From the NCBI RefSeq assembly GCF_002975405.1, contig NZ_PCPS01000002.1, positions 62,001 through 126,000 on the forward strand: DNA of 64,000 nt, written 5' to 3'. Source of the stretch: Arthrobacter sp. MYb229. GTDB lineage: Bacteria > Actinomycetota > Actinomycetes > Actinomycetales > Micrococcaceae. A program made the translations under genes and the position numbers. Positions 17,792 through 28,849 of the stretch are shown one piece after another; within the stretch, counting starts at the first letter, position 1; the number at the start of each line of letters is the position of its first letter. The notes beneath the pieces were generated by a model, which had not been told where the DNA came from, did not search any database, and saw only the letters and a list, made by a program, of their open reading frames with translations.

Positions 17792-18616
17792 ATGAGCTTT
17801 CTCGACAACGTCGAACGAGGCTTAGAGAAGGTCGTCACCAGCTTCTTTCGTGGCACCAGCACCGCAGACATCAAGCCGGTTGAACTCACCAGCGCCCTGC
17901 GCAACGAAATGGATCGTGGAATTCTTGCGATCAGCGAGGGCCGCAGTCTTGCTCCGAACGATTTCATCGTCTCGTTGAGCGACAAGGATTTTGCAACGGC
18001 CAAGTCGTGGGGCTCACCCGTAGTCAACGAGATGGCTAAGGTGACCGCGGAACATGCCGTAAGCCAAGGCTATTCGGTCCAAGGAAACATCATGATTCAT
18101 TTCGTGAATTCCCAGGAGCTCAAGCCCGGCGAAATGGAAGTTTCCGGTTCCATCAAGGACTCCAGCGCTAACCCGGTAGCTTCGGCTCCGGTCAAGGCAA
18201 AGGCCCCCAAACCGCAGCAGGACCAGGGCGCCGCAGCTGCGGATCCCAAAACCACCGCACAACCACGCCCTACTCCCCCACCGGCGGCGCCAGCAGCCGC
18301 TCCGCTTCCCAAGCAGGCGGTTGTCGAGGTCAATGGGCAACGCTTCGCGCTTCATCACCATTCGATCGTGCTTGGGCGCTCGGCGAGCACCGACATCCCC
18401 GTGGATGACACCGGCGTTTCGCGGCAGCACGTCCGTTTCGAAACGAAGGGCAAAGGCGCTTATGCCGTCACCGATCTAGGTTCAACCAACGGCACCTATG
18501 TGGACGGTAAAAAGATTTCGGGCGAGACGCGTATATTGGACGGTTCGATCATCACTATCGGACAGACCAAGATAGTCTTTCGCCTAATTACGCCTAGCAA
18601 CGGAGGCCGTGCATGA
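17792..18616 (+). CDS. fhaA: FhaA: DUF3662 and FHA domain protein
   Basis: 274 aa from the ATG at 17792 after AAAGGAG. Residues 1 to about 115 are the DUF3662 domain (FLDNVERGLEKVVTSFF...). A Pro/Ala/Gln-rich linker follows, and from about 190 a C-terminal FHA domain binds phospho-threonine (LGRSASTDIPVDDTGVSRQH, then DLGSTNGTYVDG). In mycobacteria FhaA binds the pseudokinase domain of the MurJ-linked protein and tunes peptidoglycan synthesis; a pseudokinase-like gene beside murJ is present at 61999-63633. First gene of the seven-gene pkn operon; its stop overlaps the fhaB start by 4 bp. Confidence 0.95.
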   Translation: MSFLDNVERGLEKVVTSFFRGTSTADIKPVELTSALRNEMDRGILAISEGRSLAPNDFIVSLSDKDFATAKSWGSPVVNEMAKVTAEHAVSQGYSVQGNIMIHFVNSQELKPGEMEVSGSIKDSSANPVASAPVKAKAPKPQQDQGAAAADPKTTAQPRPTPPPAAPAAAPLPKQAVVEVNGQRFALHHHSIVLGRSASTDIPVDDTGVSRQHVRFETKGKGAYAVTDLGSTNGTYVDGKKISGETRILDGSIITIGQTKIVFRLITPSNGGRA

Positions 18617-19092
18617 ATGATCTGGTTCTCAACCTGTTCCGACTTGGCTTTCTTGTCTTGATTTGGCTGCTCGTGCTGAGCATCGTCGGTGCGATGCGCC
18701 GTGACTTGGTGATCGGCACGCGAGCTCGAACCGGAGCACCTAGCGCCCGGGCACTGAAAAAGAATCCAGAACTTGCCGAACCAGAGATCAGCACGCGCAA
18801 GGCAGTACATACCCTACAGATCGTTGAAGGCCCCCTGGCCGGGCGCAGTATCCCGTTGCAGGGCCAGCCGATCCTGTTCGGTCGCGCCCAGGATGCCACC
18901 GTGGTACTTGAAGACGACTATGCCTCGGGCCGCCATGCCCGACTTTTCCCACAGGGTTCGCGTTGGTTCATCGAAGACCTTGGCTCCACCAACGGCACCT
19001 TCGTAGGCGACAGCCAGCTCACCCGCGCGCAGCCGGTCGAACCGGGACAGCGCATCCGCATCGGGAAGACTGTCCTGGAATTGAAGGCCTAG
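18613..19092 (+). CDS. fhaB: FhaB/FipA-like membrane-anchored FHA protein
   Basis: 159 aa: one N-terminal membrane helix (FRLGFLVLIWLLVLSIVGAM), then a short linker and an FHA domain with FGRAQDATVVLEDDYASGRH and DLGSTNGTFVG. It should recruit phosphorylated division or elongation partners to the membrane. Start overlaps the fhaA stop, and pstP follows after 3 bp, so translation is coupled across the operon. Confidence 0.94.
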   Translation: MNDLVLNLFRLGFLVLIWLLVLSIVGAMRRDLVIGTRARTGAPSARALKKNPELAEPEISTRKAVHTLQIVEGPLAGRSIPLQGQPILFGRAQDATVVLEDDYASGRHARLFPQGSRWFIEDLGSTNGTFVGDSQLTRAQPVEPGQRIRIGKTVLELKA

Positions 19093-19095
19093 CCA

Positions 19096-20493
19096 ATGGC
19101 TTTAAAGTTTAAGTTCGCGGCGATGTCCGATGTCGGACGCGTGCGCAAAAAGAACGATGACTCCGCTTACGCGGGAGAATATCTTGCGGTACTCGCCGAC
19201 GGCATGGGCGGACACGTCGGTGGCGATGTGGCCTCGGCATCCACCGTGCTAGATCTGGTGCATCTTGACCATCGATACACGGCAGACCCGCAAAATGCGC
19301 TTCCCGATGAAATTCAGGCGGCTAATCTGGTTCTCAACGAACTAGTGGGCGCGAACCCGAAGCTTTCGGGAATGGGCACCACCGTCACCTCGCTGTTGCT
19401 CTCTGGCCAGACCCTGCACATGGCGCACATTGGCGACTCCCGCGCATACCGGCTGAAAAACAACGAGTTTGAACAGATCAGCCGTGACCACACGTTCGTG
19501 CAGCGGCTTGTCGAAGAGGGGCGCATTCAACCCCACGAGGCGGAGACCCACCCGCATAAGAACGTGCTGTTGCGCGTGCTCGGCGATTCGGATGCCTCCC
19601 CCGAACTGGATGTGCAACAGCTCGAGGCAACCGCCGGCGAACGCTGGCTGCTGTGCTCCGATGGGCTAACCGATGCGGTAGCCGTGCCCATTATCGAACA
19701 AATCGTGCGTGGCACCGCAGATATGGATGCGGCCGTCAATGAACTGGTGGCCACGACCTTGCGCAATGGCGCCCCGGATAACGTCACGGTGGTGCTCTTT
19801 GAGCTGGTCGAGGTCGATGAATCCGAAGATGCCGAACCCTCGGTTCTCGAGCCGGCCCCGGATACCGGACAGCTGACCATCGCCGCCGAAGGCGATGTTG
19901 AGGCGAGCGCGTCGGTCCTGCGCCATGAAATTTCCCAGCGCCCCCACCTCCTGGTCGGAGCCGCGCAGCTTGCCACACAGACCGGGCAGATACCAGTGGT
20001 CACCCAGCACACCGGTGAGCGTCGCGCCGCCGCGTTGCTGACGCACCGCTCCCCTGCTGCCGGCGAAATCCTCGATCCGCTCGAGTCGCGGGTGCCGCAC
20101 CGCCGTTGGATCATGCCATTGCTGCTGACCATGATCACCCTTTTGGTGATCGGGCTCGGGGTCTGGGGTTATCTGTGGACACAAACCCAGTTCTACGTTG
20201 GCGCTGTCGGAGATAAGGTCGCCATCTACAAGGGCGTACCGCAGGAGCTTGGCCCCATCTCACTATCCGAGGTTGATACGGTCAGCAATATCCCGCTCGA
20301 AGCCTTGCCAGAGTATTCGCGTCAACGAGTGGAATCTGCCATTCCGGCAGACAGCCTTGAACACGCAAGCATGATGATTCAAGAGTTGCTGGTGACAGCG
20401 AAACAGAATTGTCCGGTCTTGGCGCCAGGTACAGACGGTGCCAGCGACGACCTTCCACTTCCGCCAGCCTACTGTCAGGAGATCATGCGATGA
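19096..20493 (+). CDS. pstP: PP2C-family Ser/Thr protein phosphatase PstP
   Basis: 465 aa. The N-terminal PP2C domain carries the metal-binding aspartates in KKNDDSAY, LADGMGGHVGG, HIGDSRAYRL and CSDGLTD. A variable linker leads to a membrane helix near residues 340-365 (WIMPLLLTMITLLVIGLGVW) and a short extracellular tail. It reverses phosphorylation by PknA/PknB encoded downstream. The ATG of rodA overlaps its TGA. Confidence 0.96.
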   Translation: MALKFKFAAMSDVGRVRKKNDDSAYAGEYLAVLADGMGGHVGGDVASASTVLDLVHLDHRYTADPQNALPDEIQAANLVLNELVGANPKLSGMGTTVTSLLLSGQTLHMAHIGDSRAYRLKNNEFEQISRDHTFVQRLVEEGRIQPHEAETHPHKNVLLRVLGDSDASPELDVQQLEATAGERWLLCSDGLTDAVAVPIIEQIVRGTADMDAAVNELVATTLRNGAPDNVTVVLFELVEVDESEDAEPSVLEPAPDTGQLTIAAEGDVEASASVLRHEISQRPHLLVGAAQLATQTGQIPVVTQHTGERRAAALLTHRSPAAGEILDPLESRVPHRRWIMPLLLTMITLLVIGLGVWGYLWTQTQFYVGAVGDKVAIYKGVPQELGPISLSEVDTVSNIPLEALPEYSRQRVESAIPADSLEHASMMIQELLVTAKQNCPVLAPGTDGASDDLPLPPAYCQEIMR

Positions 20494-21878
20494 GCGAACT
20501 GCACACCGCACCGGTTCCACGGCGCAACCTTGAGCTGGTCCTGTTGCTGCTGGCCTTGAGCGTCGGCGCCGCTGCCTTCTTCCTCGTCGGAAGTTCCTCG
20601 GACAGCGACGACACTAAAGACTTCTTTGTGCAGACCGGGGTTTTGGCTGGACTCGCGCTGTTGCTGCACATCATGCTGCGCATCTTCGCTAAATATGCCG
20701 ATCCGGTAATACTTCCCATTACGGTGGCCTTGAACGCTCTTGGCCTGGCCATGATCCACCGTATTGACTTGGCCAAAACCACAAGTCAGTCGATGCGGCA
20801 GCTGCTTTGGACCGCCATCGCGGTCATCATCGCCGCCATCGTTCTGTGGGCGATTCGCGATCATCGAGTGCTTCGCCGATTCACCTATATCGCCTTGTTG
20901 GCATCCATCATCTTGCTGCTGCTGCCGATGATTCCCGGGTTCGGCGTGACCATTAACGGTGCCCGCATTTGGGTTCGGCTCGGCGCATTCTCGATGCAGC
21001 CCGGTGAGCTGGCAAAGATCACCTTGTCGATCTTCTTTGCCGGATATCTTTCCTCCAACCGAGATCTGATCTTGATGGCCGGGCGTAAAATCGGCCCGTT
21101 GCAATTGCCGCGCCGTCGCGATATGGCCCCGATGGTGGTGGCCTGGATCTTGTCCATCGGAGTGCTGGTGGTCCAGCGCGACCTAGGTTCCTCGATTCTC
21201 TTCTTCGGCCTGTTCATTGTGATGATCTATGTGGCTACCGCGCGCATCTCCTGGGTGCTGATCGGCTTGCTCATGGTCGCGGCCGGCGGTGTCTTCGCAG
21301 CCACCACGATGAGCCACGTGACCCGGCGCGTCGATGTTTGGCTAAATGCCTTCGACCCGGAGATCTACCAGGCCAGGGGCGGCAGCATGCAGATTGTCGA
21401 AGGGCTATTCGGCATGGCCGATGGTGGCCTCTTCGGCACCGGCTTAGGCGAGGGATCCCCATACCGGGTGCCGCTAGCGAACTCGGATATGATCATCGCT
21501 TCCTTCGGTGAAGAGCTCGGCCTGATCGGCCTGACGGCAATTATCCTGCTGTACATGCTGCTGATCAGCCGCGGTTTACGTGCCGCGTTGGGTTCGCGTG
21601 ATACCTTCGGCAAGCTGCTTGCGGCGGGGCTGTCCTTCACCCTGGGGCTGCAGTGCATCGTCATCATCGGCGGCGTAACACGTTTGATTCCACTGACCGG
21701 TCTGGCCACTCCATTTATGGCTGCCGGCGGCTCCTCCTTGCTCGCCAACTGGATCATCATCTCCTTGCTGCTGATGATTTCGCATAACTCGCGCCGACCG
21801 ATGACCGGCGGCGTGGGACCAACCGACGAGATTGCGACCCCGGGAGCCACGACCCCTAAGGCGGTGAAGAACGTATGA
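20490..21878 (+). CDS. rodA: SEDS-family peptidoglycan polymerase RodA/FtsW
   Basis: 462 aa polytopic membrane protein, start at the ATG overlapping the pstP stop. About ten helices are visible; conserved SEDS landmarks include NGARIWVRLG, QPGELAKI, and VQRDLGSSILFFG with the catalytic-site Asp. It polymerises glycan strands with the class B PBP encoded next to it, supporting cell elongation. Overlaps pbpA by 4 bp. Confidence 0.95.
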   Translation: MSELHTAPVPRRNLELVLLLLALSVGAAAFFLVGSSSDSDDTKDFFVQTGVLAGLALLLHIMLRIFAKYADPVILPITVALNALGLAMIHRIDLAKTTSQSMRQLLWTAIAVIIAAIVLWAIRDHRVLRRFTYIALLASIILLLLPMIPGFGVTINGARIWVRLGAFSMQPGELAKITLSIFFAGYLSSNRDLILMAGRKIGPLQLPRRRDMAPMVVAWILSIGVLVVQRDLGSSILFFGLFIVMIYVATARISWVLIGLLMVAAGGVFAATTMSHVTRRVDVWLNAFDPEIYQARGGSMQIVEGLFGMADGGLFGTGLGEGSPYRVPLANSDMIIASFGEELGLIGLTAIILLYMLLISRGLRAALGSRDTFGKLLAAGLSFTLGLQCIVIIGGVTRLIPLTGLATPFMAAGGSSLLANWIIISLLLMISHNSRRPMTGGVGPTDEIATPGATTPKAVKNV

Positions 21879-23335
21879 ATCAAGCCATTAAGCGCGTCTG
21901 GATCGCGCTGACCATGATGTTTGTAATTTGCCTGGCGGGATTGAGCTACATCCAGTTCTTCAGCTCCGAGAAACTTGCCGAGAACTCGTTGAATAAGCGT
22001 CAGCTCTTCCGCGAGTTCGACCTGCCGCGTGGTGCCATTTTGGTCGATGGCAAGCCCATTGCCGAATCGGTACCCACCGACGACGGTCAATTCACCTATC
22101 AGCGTCGGTACAACGACCCCCAGCAGTACGCTCACCTAACCGGTTACTACTCCTTGGCCAATGGCAGCACACACCTGGAGTCAGAGCTCAATGACTGGTT
22201 GACCGGCAGCAGTTCCGACCTCGTCTTTGACCGGCTCACCGCGATGTTCACCGGACAGACCGCGGAAGGCGCATCGGTCGAGTTGACCATCGACGGGGAA
22301 CTGCAAAAGCAGGCCTACGAGATGATTCCCGATGATTTAGAGGCCACTATTGTGGTGACAGATCCGAAAACCGGAGACATTCTGGCCATGGCTTCGAAGC
22401 CAAGCTACGATCCAAACGATCTGGCGGTGCATTCGACCTCTGCTGCGGCGGAGAACATGAAGGAGCTGACCAGCGTTTCAGGCCTCAGCCCTTACGTCAA
22501 CCCGGCGATTGATACGCCTATCTGGCCCGGTTCGACCTTCAAGATCCTCAACGTTGTGGCGGCCCTGGAGTCTGGGGAATACGATCGAACCACAGAACTA
22601 CAAAATCCGAATAGTCTCGACGTGGGCAGTGGACCACCGCTAACAAACTTCTCTGCGGGCATTTGCGATCGAAGGCCAACTGCCACACTGGACTTCATCT
22701 TCACGCAGAGCTGCAACACCCCGTTTGGTGCGATGCTTCTAGATCTCGGCGAGAAGCCGTTTTCCGACGTAGCCGAACGCTTTGGCTTTGGCCAGCAGCT
22801 TGAAATTCCGCTCTCCGTTCGCCCGAGCACATTCCCGGAAAACCGCACAAAGGATCAGTTTGCACGTGCTGTCATTGGCCAAGATGATACCAAGGCAACG
22901 CCCTTGGAAATGAACATGGTTGCCATGGCAATCGCAAATGACGGCGTCATCATGCAGCCAAATTTGGTCAAGAAAGTGGTTGCTCCTGATTTGCGTGTAA
23001 TCGAAGAACCCAAACCGAAGGCGTTCTCGACGGCGACGACGCCCGAAATCGCTAACGAAGTTGCGGACATGATGGCCGGGCCGGTTGCTTCCGGCACGGC
23101 AATGAATGCACGCGTTCCGGGGGTCGATCTGCGCGCCAAGACCGGTACCGCGCAGACCGGGCGTGAAGACGCCAACGGAACTGCGTTGTTCAATTCTTGG
23201 ATGACCGGCTTTGCCCCGGGAGACGATCCGCAGGTAGCGATCACTATCGCAATTCACGATGTACCTTACAACACCGGCCACAACACGGCCGGGTCACTGA
23301 TGAAGAAGATGACAGAGGCGGTGTTCAACAAGTGA
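21875..23335 (+). CDS. pbpA: Penicillin-binding protein PbpA (class B transpeptidase)
   Basis: 486 aa with an N-terminal membrane anchor ([19 protein letters not shown]). The active-site triad of motifs is complete: STFK (GSTFKILN, acylated Ser), SCN (TQSCNTPF) and KTGTAQ. It cross-links peptidoglycan as partner of the adjacent RodA. Its stop codon overlaps the GTG start of pknA, so kinase and synthase are translationally coupled. Confidence 0.96.
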   Translation: MNQAIKRVWIALTMMFVICLAGLSYIQFFSSEKLAENSLNKRQLFREFDLPRGAILVDGKPIAESVPTDDGQFTYQRRYNDPQQYAHLTGYYSLANGSTHLESELNDWLTGSSSDLVFDRLTAMFTGQTAEGASVELTIDGELQKQAYEMIPDDLEATIVVTDPKTGDILAMASKPSYDPNDLAVHSTSAAAENMKELTSVSGLSPYVNPAIDTPIWPGSTFKILNVVAALESGEYDRTTELQNPNSLDVGSGPPLTNFSAGICDRRPTATLDFIFTQSCNTPFGAMLLDLGEKPFSDVAERFGFGQQLEIPLSVRPSTFPENRTKDQFARAVIGQDDTKATPLEMNMVAMAIANDGVIMQPNLVKKVVAPDLRVIEEPKPKAFSTATTPEIANEVADMMAGPVASGTAMNARVPGVDLRAKTGTAQTGREDANGTALFNSWMTGFAPGDDPQVAITIAIHDVPYNTGHNTAGSLMKKMTEAVFNK

Positions 23336-25128
23336 GGCCAGTAACGGGCACCACCTTGGGCGGTCGATACAAGCTGACCGACCGCATCGCGATCGGTGGC
23401 ATGGGCGAGGTCTGGAAGGCACGAGACCAGGTTCTCGGGCGTCTAGTAGCGATCAAGATCCTTAAAGAGGAGTACACGGACAACGAGAGTTTTTTGACTC
23501 GTTTCCGCGTCGAAGCGCGCCACACGGCGCTGCTGAACCACTCGGGCATCGCCGGAGTCTTCGACTACGGCGAGGAGCAAGGCTCCGCCTACCTGGTCAT
23601 GGAACTCGTTCCGGGCCCGCCGCTTTCGACGATCATCGAACGCGAGCGGAAGCTCGACGTGGACCGCACCTTGTCGCTGATCGCTCAAACCGCGCGTGCC
23701 TTGGCCGCAGCCCACGAGCACGGCTTGGTTCACCGCGACGTGAAGCCGGGAAATATCCTGGTCATGCCTACCGGCGTGGTGAAGATTACCGACTTCGGCA
23801 TCGCACGTCTGGCCGACCAGGTCCCGCTGACCGCCACCGGACAGGTAATGGGCACCGCCCAGTATCTGGCCCCCGAGCAGGCTACCGGGCAGATCGCCAC
23901 CGGCAGCTCGGATATCTACGCGCTGGGCGTCATCGGTTACGAATGCCTTGCAGGGCGTCGCCCTTTCACCGGTGAATCACAGATCGCCATCGCCTTGGCC
24001 CAGGTCAACGACGCGCCTCCGGCCTTGCCGGATTCGCTTCCGGCGCCAGTGCGCCAGCTGATCATGTCGATGCTCGCCAAGAACCCGGCAGACCGTCCGG
24101 CGAACGCCAACGCGTTGGCCGACGCCGCCGAAGCGCTGCGCAAGGGGGACACCAACACCGCGACCATCTCCGTGCCCGGCATGCTGATCACCGGTGTGCA
24201 AGATGATGCCACCCAGGCGCTGAACATCGATGATGACGCCACCCGCGCGGTGACCCCGGTCGAAACCGCTCCGCCAATGACCGACGCCATGCCGACCGTA
24301 GTGGCACCGGCCGAAGCCGGGCTAGCCGCCGCAGGCTATGATGACGAAGGCTTCGACGAGCAACAGATAGACCGTCAAGACGACTATGCCGAGGAGAAGC
24401 GCAACCCGTGGATCATTCCATTGGTGGTTGTCATCGTCCTGGCCGCGCTCATCGCCCTCGGCGCTTGGCTGATTCCCAAGATCAATTCTTCAAATGAGGA
24501 GCCGACCGTTCCGCCGGCTAGTACCACGGCCTCTGTGGAAAGCTCCGAGCCGAGCGAGGAAACCACCGCGCCAAGCGACGAGACCAGCGAACCTAGCGAG
24601 GAGACCACCGAGTCAAGCGAAACAGCCCAGTTCGTCACAGTGCCCTCCGGATTGGTCGGTCAGGACATCGACACGGTGACCAGCGAGTTGAATTCGCTCG
24701 GATTGGAAGTAGCTGCCACGGCCACGGAAACTTCCGAAGCCGAGCCGGGCGAAGTCTTGTCGGTTTCCCCGACCGGCAGCGTTGAACCAGGTTCCACCAT
24801 CAACGTCAGCTATGCCAAGGCTCCCGAAATGACCGAGGTTCCCGCGGTAACCGGCATGAGCTATGAGGCAGCGCAGAAGCTGTTGCAGGACTCCGGACTC
24901 GCCGTGACTAAGGGCGGGGAAGAGTACGACTCCTCCGTAGCGGGCACGGTGCTGAAGCAGACCCCTGTCGAAGGCACCCAGGTCACCCCAGGTTCGCGTG
25001 TCTCCTTGGTACTTTCCTTGGGCCCAGAGCCTGAGGAAACCCCCTCGTCGACGCCTAGCACCACACCAACGTCAAGCCCCACCGATTCACCAGCACCAGA
25101 AGAAACAGGCACAAGCGAAGCACCATGA
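23332..25128 (+). CDS. pknA: Ser/Thr protein kinase PknA with two PASTA domains
   Basis: 598 aa from a GTG at 23332 that overlaps the pbpA TGA; the longer upstream frame is an artefact. The kinase domain shows [30 protein letters not shown] and APEQ. A juxtamembrane linker leads to a membrane helix ([20 protein letters not shown]), then an S/T/E-rich stretch of near-repeats (EPSEET), two PASTA domains and a Pro/Ser/Thr tail. In mycobacteria PknA lacks PASTA domains, so their presence here is a lineage difference. It phosphorylates division and cell-wall proteins. Confidence 0.95.
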   Translation: MRPVTGTTLGGRYKLTDRIAIGGMGEVWKARDQVLGRLVAIKILKEEYTDNESFLTRFRVEARHTALLNHSGIAGVFDYGEEQGSAYLVMELVPGPPLSTIIERERKLDVDRTLSLIAQTARALAAAHEHGLVHRDVKPGNILVMPTGVVKITDFGIARLADQVPLTATGQVMGTAQYLAPEQATGQIATGSSDIYALGVIGYECLAGRRPFTGESQIAIALAQVNDAPPALPDSLPAPVRQLIMSMLAKNPADRPANANALADAAEALRKGDTNTATISVPGMLITGVQDDATQALNIDDDATRAVTPVETAPPMTDAMPTVVAPAEAGLAAAGYDDEGFDEQQIDRQDDYAEEKRNPWIIPLVVVIVLAALIALGAWLIPKINSSNEEPTVPPASTTASVESSEPSEETTAPSDETSEPSEETTESSETAQFVTVPSGLVGQDIDTVTSELNSLGLEVAATATETSEAEPGEVLSVSPTGSVEPGSTINVSYAKAPEMTEVPAVTGMSYEAAQKLLQDSGLAVTKGGEEYDSSVAGTVLKQTPVEGTQVTPGSRVSLVLSLGPEPEETPSSTPSTTPTSSPTDSPAPEETGTSEAP

Positions 25129-27041
25129 GTGAATTTGATGCATTGCCGCCAGGCTTGCCCCGGCTGATCGCCGACCGCTACGAAATTCACTCGTTGATCG
25201 GCCGTGGAGGCATGGCCGACGTTTATTTGGCCACCGATCATACGCTCGCGCGTAAGATCGCGGTGAAGGTCCTGCGGCACGACACAGCGGATAATCCGAT
25301 GGTGGTCAATAGATTCCGTCGCGAGGCGAAATCGGTAGCCGGGCTGAGCCACCCAAATATCGTCGCAGTGTATGACACCGGTGAACTGCCGGCTACCGAA
25401 CGCAGCAATTCCACCTCTCCGTATATCGTCATGGAATATGTTTCCGGACGAACCTTGAAGCAGGTACTGAGCGAAGAGCAAGTCGACGAACAGTATGCGG
25501 TCGAACTAATTCGCGGCGTATGCGATGCGCTAGATCATTCGCATATGAAAAATGTGGTGCACCGCGATATCAAACCGGCCAACATCATGTTGACCGATGA
25601 GGGCCACGTGAAACTCATGGACTTCGGGATCGCCCGAGCCATGGACACCTCAGCGACGATGACGCAGACCGCCGCGGTGGTTGGCACCGCGCAGTACTTC
25701 TCTCCCGAACAAGCGCGTGGTGAGTTGGTGGACTACCGTTCGGATATTTACTCCGCCGGTTGCCTCTTCTACGAGTTGATCACCCATCAGCCTCCTTTCA
25801 CCGGGGACTCCCCAGTTTCAGTCGCCTACCAACATGTCGGCGAGAGCCCCGTTCCGCCGAGTGAGGTCAACAGCTCCCTGCCGGAAATCTATGACCCGGT
25901 GGTGCTCAAATCCCTGGCCAAGGAACGGGATCAACGCTTCCAGTCCGCCGGAGCCTTTGCCGCGGCCCTGGAAGATGCGCAAAACGGAATTGAATACCGA
26001 GATGAGTCGGCCACGATTCTCGCCGCTACCGTGCCCTTCTACGAGCGTGCAGAAGACAGTTCCCCACCTCGACACCCGGTCACCAGCGAGCACCCGGTCT
26101 TTTCCTCCCGTTCAGATGCTAGGGAGACCGAGCCCCGGGAGCATCGGTCGAATCGTGGCTTGATTTGGTTGTTGACCATCATCGCCTTGATCGCCGTGGG
26201 CATCGCCAGTTTCCTGGTCATTCGATCCCTGCAGGCGGAGGCAGAACAGCGCGCGCCAGTGGCAGTTCCCGAGGTTAAGAACCTCTCCGAGGAGGATGCG
26301 ACGCGATTGCTGAATGATGCGACCTTCAAGGTGAACGTCGAACATGAATTCAGCGACGACATTGACGAGAATAAGGCCACGCGCACCGACCCGAATGACG
26401 GGACGGATCTTCCCAAGGACTCCACCGTGAAGCTTTTCATCTCCGATGGATCCGAGGATCGGGTTATCCCTGAGTCCTTGGAGAACCAATCCGAGGTAGC
26501 TGCCCGCGATGCAATCCGCGAAGCAGGGCTGGTCGTAGGCGAAGTTAGCCGTGAAAACCACCCGAGCATCCCTACCGACTGGGCGATTGGTACCAGCCCT
26601 GAACTCGGCTCGAAGGTCAAGGCGGGCTCGACCGTTGACCTGATTCTTTCAACGGGTATGGTCAAGGTTCCAGACGTCACCGGGATGAGCCGCGATGAAG
26701 CGGAAAAGGCACTGACATCAGATGACGTCGGACTGCGCGCACAGTTCGTTGAAGTCGAAAGCGATGAAGAGCCAGGCACCCTCTTCTTGCAAGATCCTGT
26801 CGCCGGAACGGACGCCCCCCAGGGATCGCTAGTGAAGGTATCAGAAGCGATTAAACGAGCCGAGCCCACTCCCAGTGAAACTCCTACGTCTTCGGAACCT
26901 ACCGATGATTCGGAAGAATCCGAGGAAACTGACGAGCCAGAAGAAGCTACTTCTCCGACGCCGGAATCTTCAAAGCCTCCTCAGTCCACACGTGGACCGG
27001 GGAATGGAAATGGCCGAGGCAGAGGAAACCAAGAGGGGTAA
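25125..27041 (+). CDS. pknB: Ser/Thr protein kinase PknB with three PASTA domains
   Basis: 638 aa, ATGA overlap with pknA. Kinase motifs: [34 protein letters not shown] and SPEQ. The membrane helix is [20 protein letters not shown], followed by about three extracellular PASTA units (for example [18 protein letters not shown]) that sense muropeptide or lipid II, and an acidic S/T/P tail ending in Gly/Asn/Arg. Last gene of the seven-gene rightward operon; it converges on the amidotransferase gene with no space between stops. Confidence 0.95.
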   Translation: MSEFDALPPGLPRLIADRYEIHSLIGRGGMADVYLATDHTLARKIAVKVLRHDTADNPMVVNRFRREAKSVAGLSHPNIVAVYDTGELPATERSNSTSPYIVMEYVSGRTLKQVLSEEQVDEQYAVELIRGVCDALDHSHMKNVVHRDIKPANIMLTDEGHVKLMDFGIARAMDTSATMTQTAAVVGTAQYFSPEQARGELVDYRSDIYSAGCLFYELITHQPPFTGDSPVSVAYQHVGESPVPPSEVNSSLPEIYDPVVLKSLAKERDQRFQSAGAFAAALEDAQNGIEYRDESATILAATVPFYERAEDSSPPRHPVTSEHPVFSSRSDARETEPREHRSNRGLIWLLTIIALIAVGIASFLVIRSLQAEAEQRAPVAVPEVKNLSEEDATRLLNDATFKVNVEHEFSDDIDENKATRTDPNDGTDLPKDSTVKLFISDGSEDRVIPESLENQSEVAARDAIREAGLVVGEVSRENHPSIPTDWAIGTSPELGSKVKAGSTVDLILSTGMVKVPDVTGMSRDEAEKALTSDDVGLRAQFVEVESDEEPGTLFLQDPVAGTDAPQGSLVKVSEAIKRAEPTPSETPTSSEPTDDSEESEETDEPEEATSPTPESSKPPQSTRGPGNGNGRGRGNQEG

Positions 27042-27686
27042 CTACTCGCCGCTAAATAGTGGACTAAGGGTTGCGGCTTTGCCGGCCGCGCCCTGCAGAC
27101 CTACGAACTCCAACCAGTTGCCGAGCATCTGGTAGCCCTGTTCGGTGAGCACGGATTCGGGATGGTACTGCAGCCCCCACAGCGGCGCGCTGCGATGCGC
27201 CAACCCCATGATGACTCCCCCGGCGGTCTGCGCGATAATTTCCAAAGACTCCGGGATGCTCTCGCGTATGGCAGCGAGCGAATGGTAGCGCGTGGCGGTA
27301 AATGGATTAGCCACGTCCTTGAAAACCGGATGGTTTTCATGGCTGACCAATGAGGTCTTTCCATGCATCAGCTCTTCGGCATGCGTAACCGTGCCTCCAT
27401 AGGCTTCGGCTAGGGCCTGGTGGCCCAAGCAGACGCCGAGCATCGGCTTGGCGTGCGTACCGCACCATTTGATCAGGTCGATGCTCACTCCAGCTCCAGC
27501 AGGATCCCCTGGTCCGGGAGAAATCAGTACACCGTCGTACTCGGAAGCAAGTTCGGTCGCCTGCTCGAGGCTGATCATGTCATTGCGGTACACGGTGGTT
27601 TCCGCGCCGAGCTCTTGAAGATAACCGACGAGGGTGTAGACGAAGCTATCGTAATTGTCGATTACGAGGATCTTGATGGTACTCAC
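27042..27686 (-). CDS. Class I glutamine amidotransferase, aminodeoxychorismate/anthranilate synthase component II
   Basis: 214 aa from a GTG at 27686 that overlaps the stop of the small upstream gene; the family N-terminus ILVIDNYDSF follows at once. The catalytic triad is visible: Cys in GVCLGHQALAE, and His and Glu in QYHPESVL. It supplies ammonia from glutamine for 4-amino-4-deoxychorismate (folate) or anthranilate (tryptophan) synthesis. The two cannot be separated by sequence, so pabA or trpG is left open. Located beside the sortase gene, as in many actinobacteria. Confidence 0.92.
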   Translation of the reverse strand: MSTIKILVIDNYDSFVYTLVGYLQELGAETTVYRNDMISLEQATELASEYDGVLISPGPGDPAGAGVSIDLIKWCGTHAKPMLGVCLGHQALAEAYGGTVTHAEELMHGKTSLVSHENHPVFKDVANPFTATRYHSLAAIRESIPESLEIIAQTAGGVIMGLAHRSAPLWGLQYHPESVLTEQGYQMLGNWLEFVGLQGAAGKAATLSPLFSGE

Positions 27687-27850
27687 AGGGTTATCTGGCC
27701 AATCGTAGAGTCGGTAAACGGGCTGTATTGCGACAGCCATGGGAAAACATACACCATCAGCAACAACACGACCGCGGCGATCAGGATCAATGCCTCAATA
27801 ATGCGTAACCACACCGGTCCTGGCAGATTTCGAAAAATCCATGCGTACAT
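27683..27850 (-). CDS. Small membrane protein between sortase and amidotransferase genes
   Basis: 55 aa, ATG at 27850 preceded by GGGAGAAAT. One hydrophobic helix (ALILIAAVVLLLMVYVFPWL) follows a short basic N-terminus (MYAWIFRNLPGPVWLR). Its TGA overlaps the GTG of the amidotransferase gene, which argues that it is really translated. It starts 9 bp after the sortase stop. Function unknown; a sortase-associated membrane role is only a guess. Confidence 0.75.
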   Translation of the reverse strand: MYAWIFRNLPGPVWLRIIEALILIAAVVLLLMVYVFPWLSQYSPFTDSTIGQITL

Positions 27851-27859
27851 TATTTCTCC

Positions 27860-28636
27860 CTAGCTTGTGGCGTCTGCAACGAGTTCCCGAATTTCCTTGG
27901 GCGGGCCGGCATCTAGTGGGCGCCAATCGGTCAGCTCGGAATAGGCAATGATGCGTTCACGAGTGCTAAATGGTGGGTGGCAGCTGGTCATCGTGAGAAT
28001 TGATTCCGTGGGCTCAACGCCCCACTGATGGGGCGTTGGAAGCAGAACGTCGCCATTGGACGGAGCAACGATTTCAGTGTCAAACCAGGTGTAGGTGTAA
28101 TAGCCTTCCTTGGTTTGCAAGTAGACATGGTCCCCATTATCCAATTTATCGATATCCCAAAAGACCTGCCCGTGGGTTTGGCGATGAGCGGCGACCGCAA
28201 AATTTCCTTTTTCTCCCGGCAACTGGGTATTCGGATAGTATCCGATTCCGAGATTATCGATCACGGAGCTCTGCACACCGTAGCTCACCGGATGGTGAGT
28301 CCCGTCTTTACCGAAGGTTGGGAAGTACATGATCCCGAAGGTGTCCCCCGGAGCAGCTTCGGCCGTCGGCGCTGGACCGTAATCGATATCCTCTTCTTCT
28401 TCGACGCCTTCTTCGGGAATCACCACATCGCCTAGGTCTTGAACTAGGTTTTGTGTGACTTCTTTCTGGGCATTTGCAGAATCGATATTCGTCCACCAGA
28501 GTTCCCAGACGACATATAGCATCAGGACGATGCCCAAGGTAATGAGCAGTTCACCGAGGAATCCAGTGACCCTGCCTCCGACAGTTTGCTTTTCACGGGC
28601 CATTCTTCGCCCGGGCGCGGACGCTACACGATTCAC
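27860..28636 (-). CDS. Class E sortase
   Basis: 258 aa from a GTG; AAAGGAG lies about 11 nt upstream. An N-terminal membrane helix (LGELLITLGIVLMLYVVWEL) and an acidic linker precede the sortase barrel. Catalytic His is in AVAAHRQTHG, Cys in TMTSCHPPF and Arg in STRERIIAY. Class E enzymes anchor surface proteins, often at LAXTG motifs, to peptidoglycan or pili. An in-frame ATG 11 codons later is an alternative start. It heads a leftward operon with the small membrane protein and the amidotransferase. Confidence 0.93.
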   Translation of the reverse strand: MNRVASAPGRRMAREKQTVGGRVTGFLGELLITLGIVLMLYVVWELWWTNIDSANAQKEVTQNLVQDLGDVVIPEEGVEEEEDIDYGPAPTAEAAPGDTFGIMYFPTFGKDGTHHPVSYGVQSSVIDNLGIGYYPNTQLPGEKGNFAVAAHRQTHGQVFWDIDKLDNGDHVYLQTKEGYYTYTWFDTEIVAPSNGDVLLPTPHQWGVEPTESILTMTSCHPPFSTRERIIAYSELTDWRPLDAGPPKEIRELVADATS

Positions 28637-28849
28637 TACGGTGATGCTCCTTTGGGCGATCGGGCACTAAAAGTCGGGTGAACTTCCGTGAACCGTAAAT
28701 CAATGGACAACGCACATTACGGCTAGTATGGAATCTACGCAGGAAATCGATGCGATCGTTCGTTCATTACCTGCCCCAAGCCTACCGGGAAGACCTGAGA
28801 GTCTCCCACATTTACTACACTATGCGGATGAAGCCGAGGGAGCGTTCTA

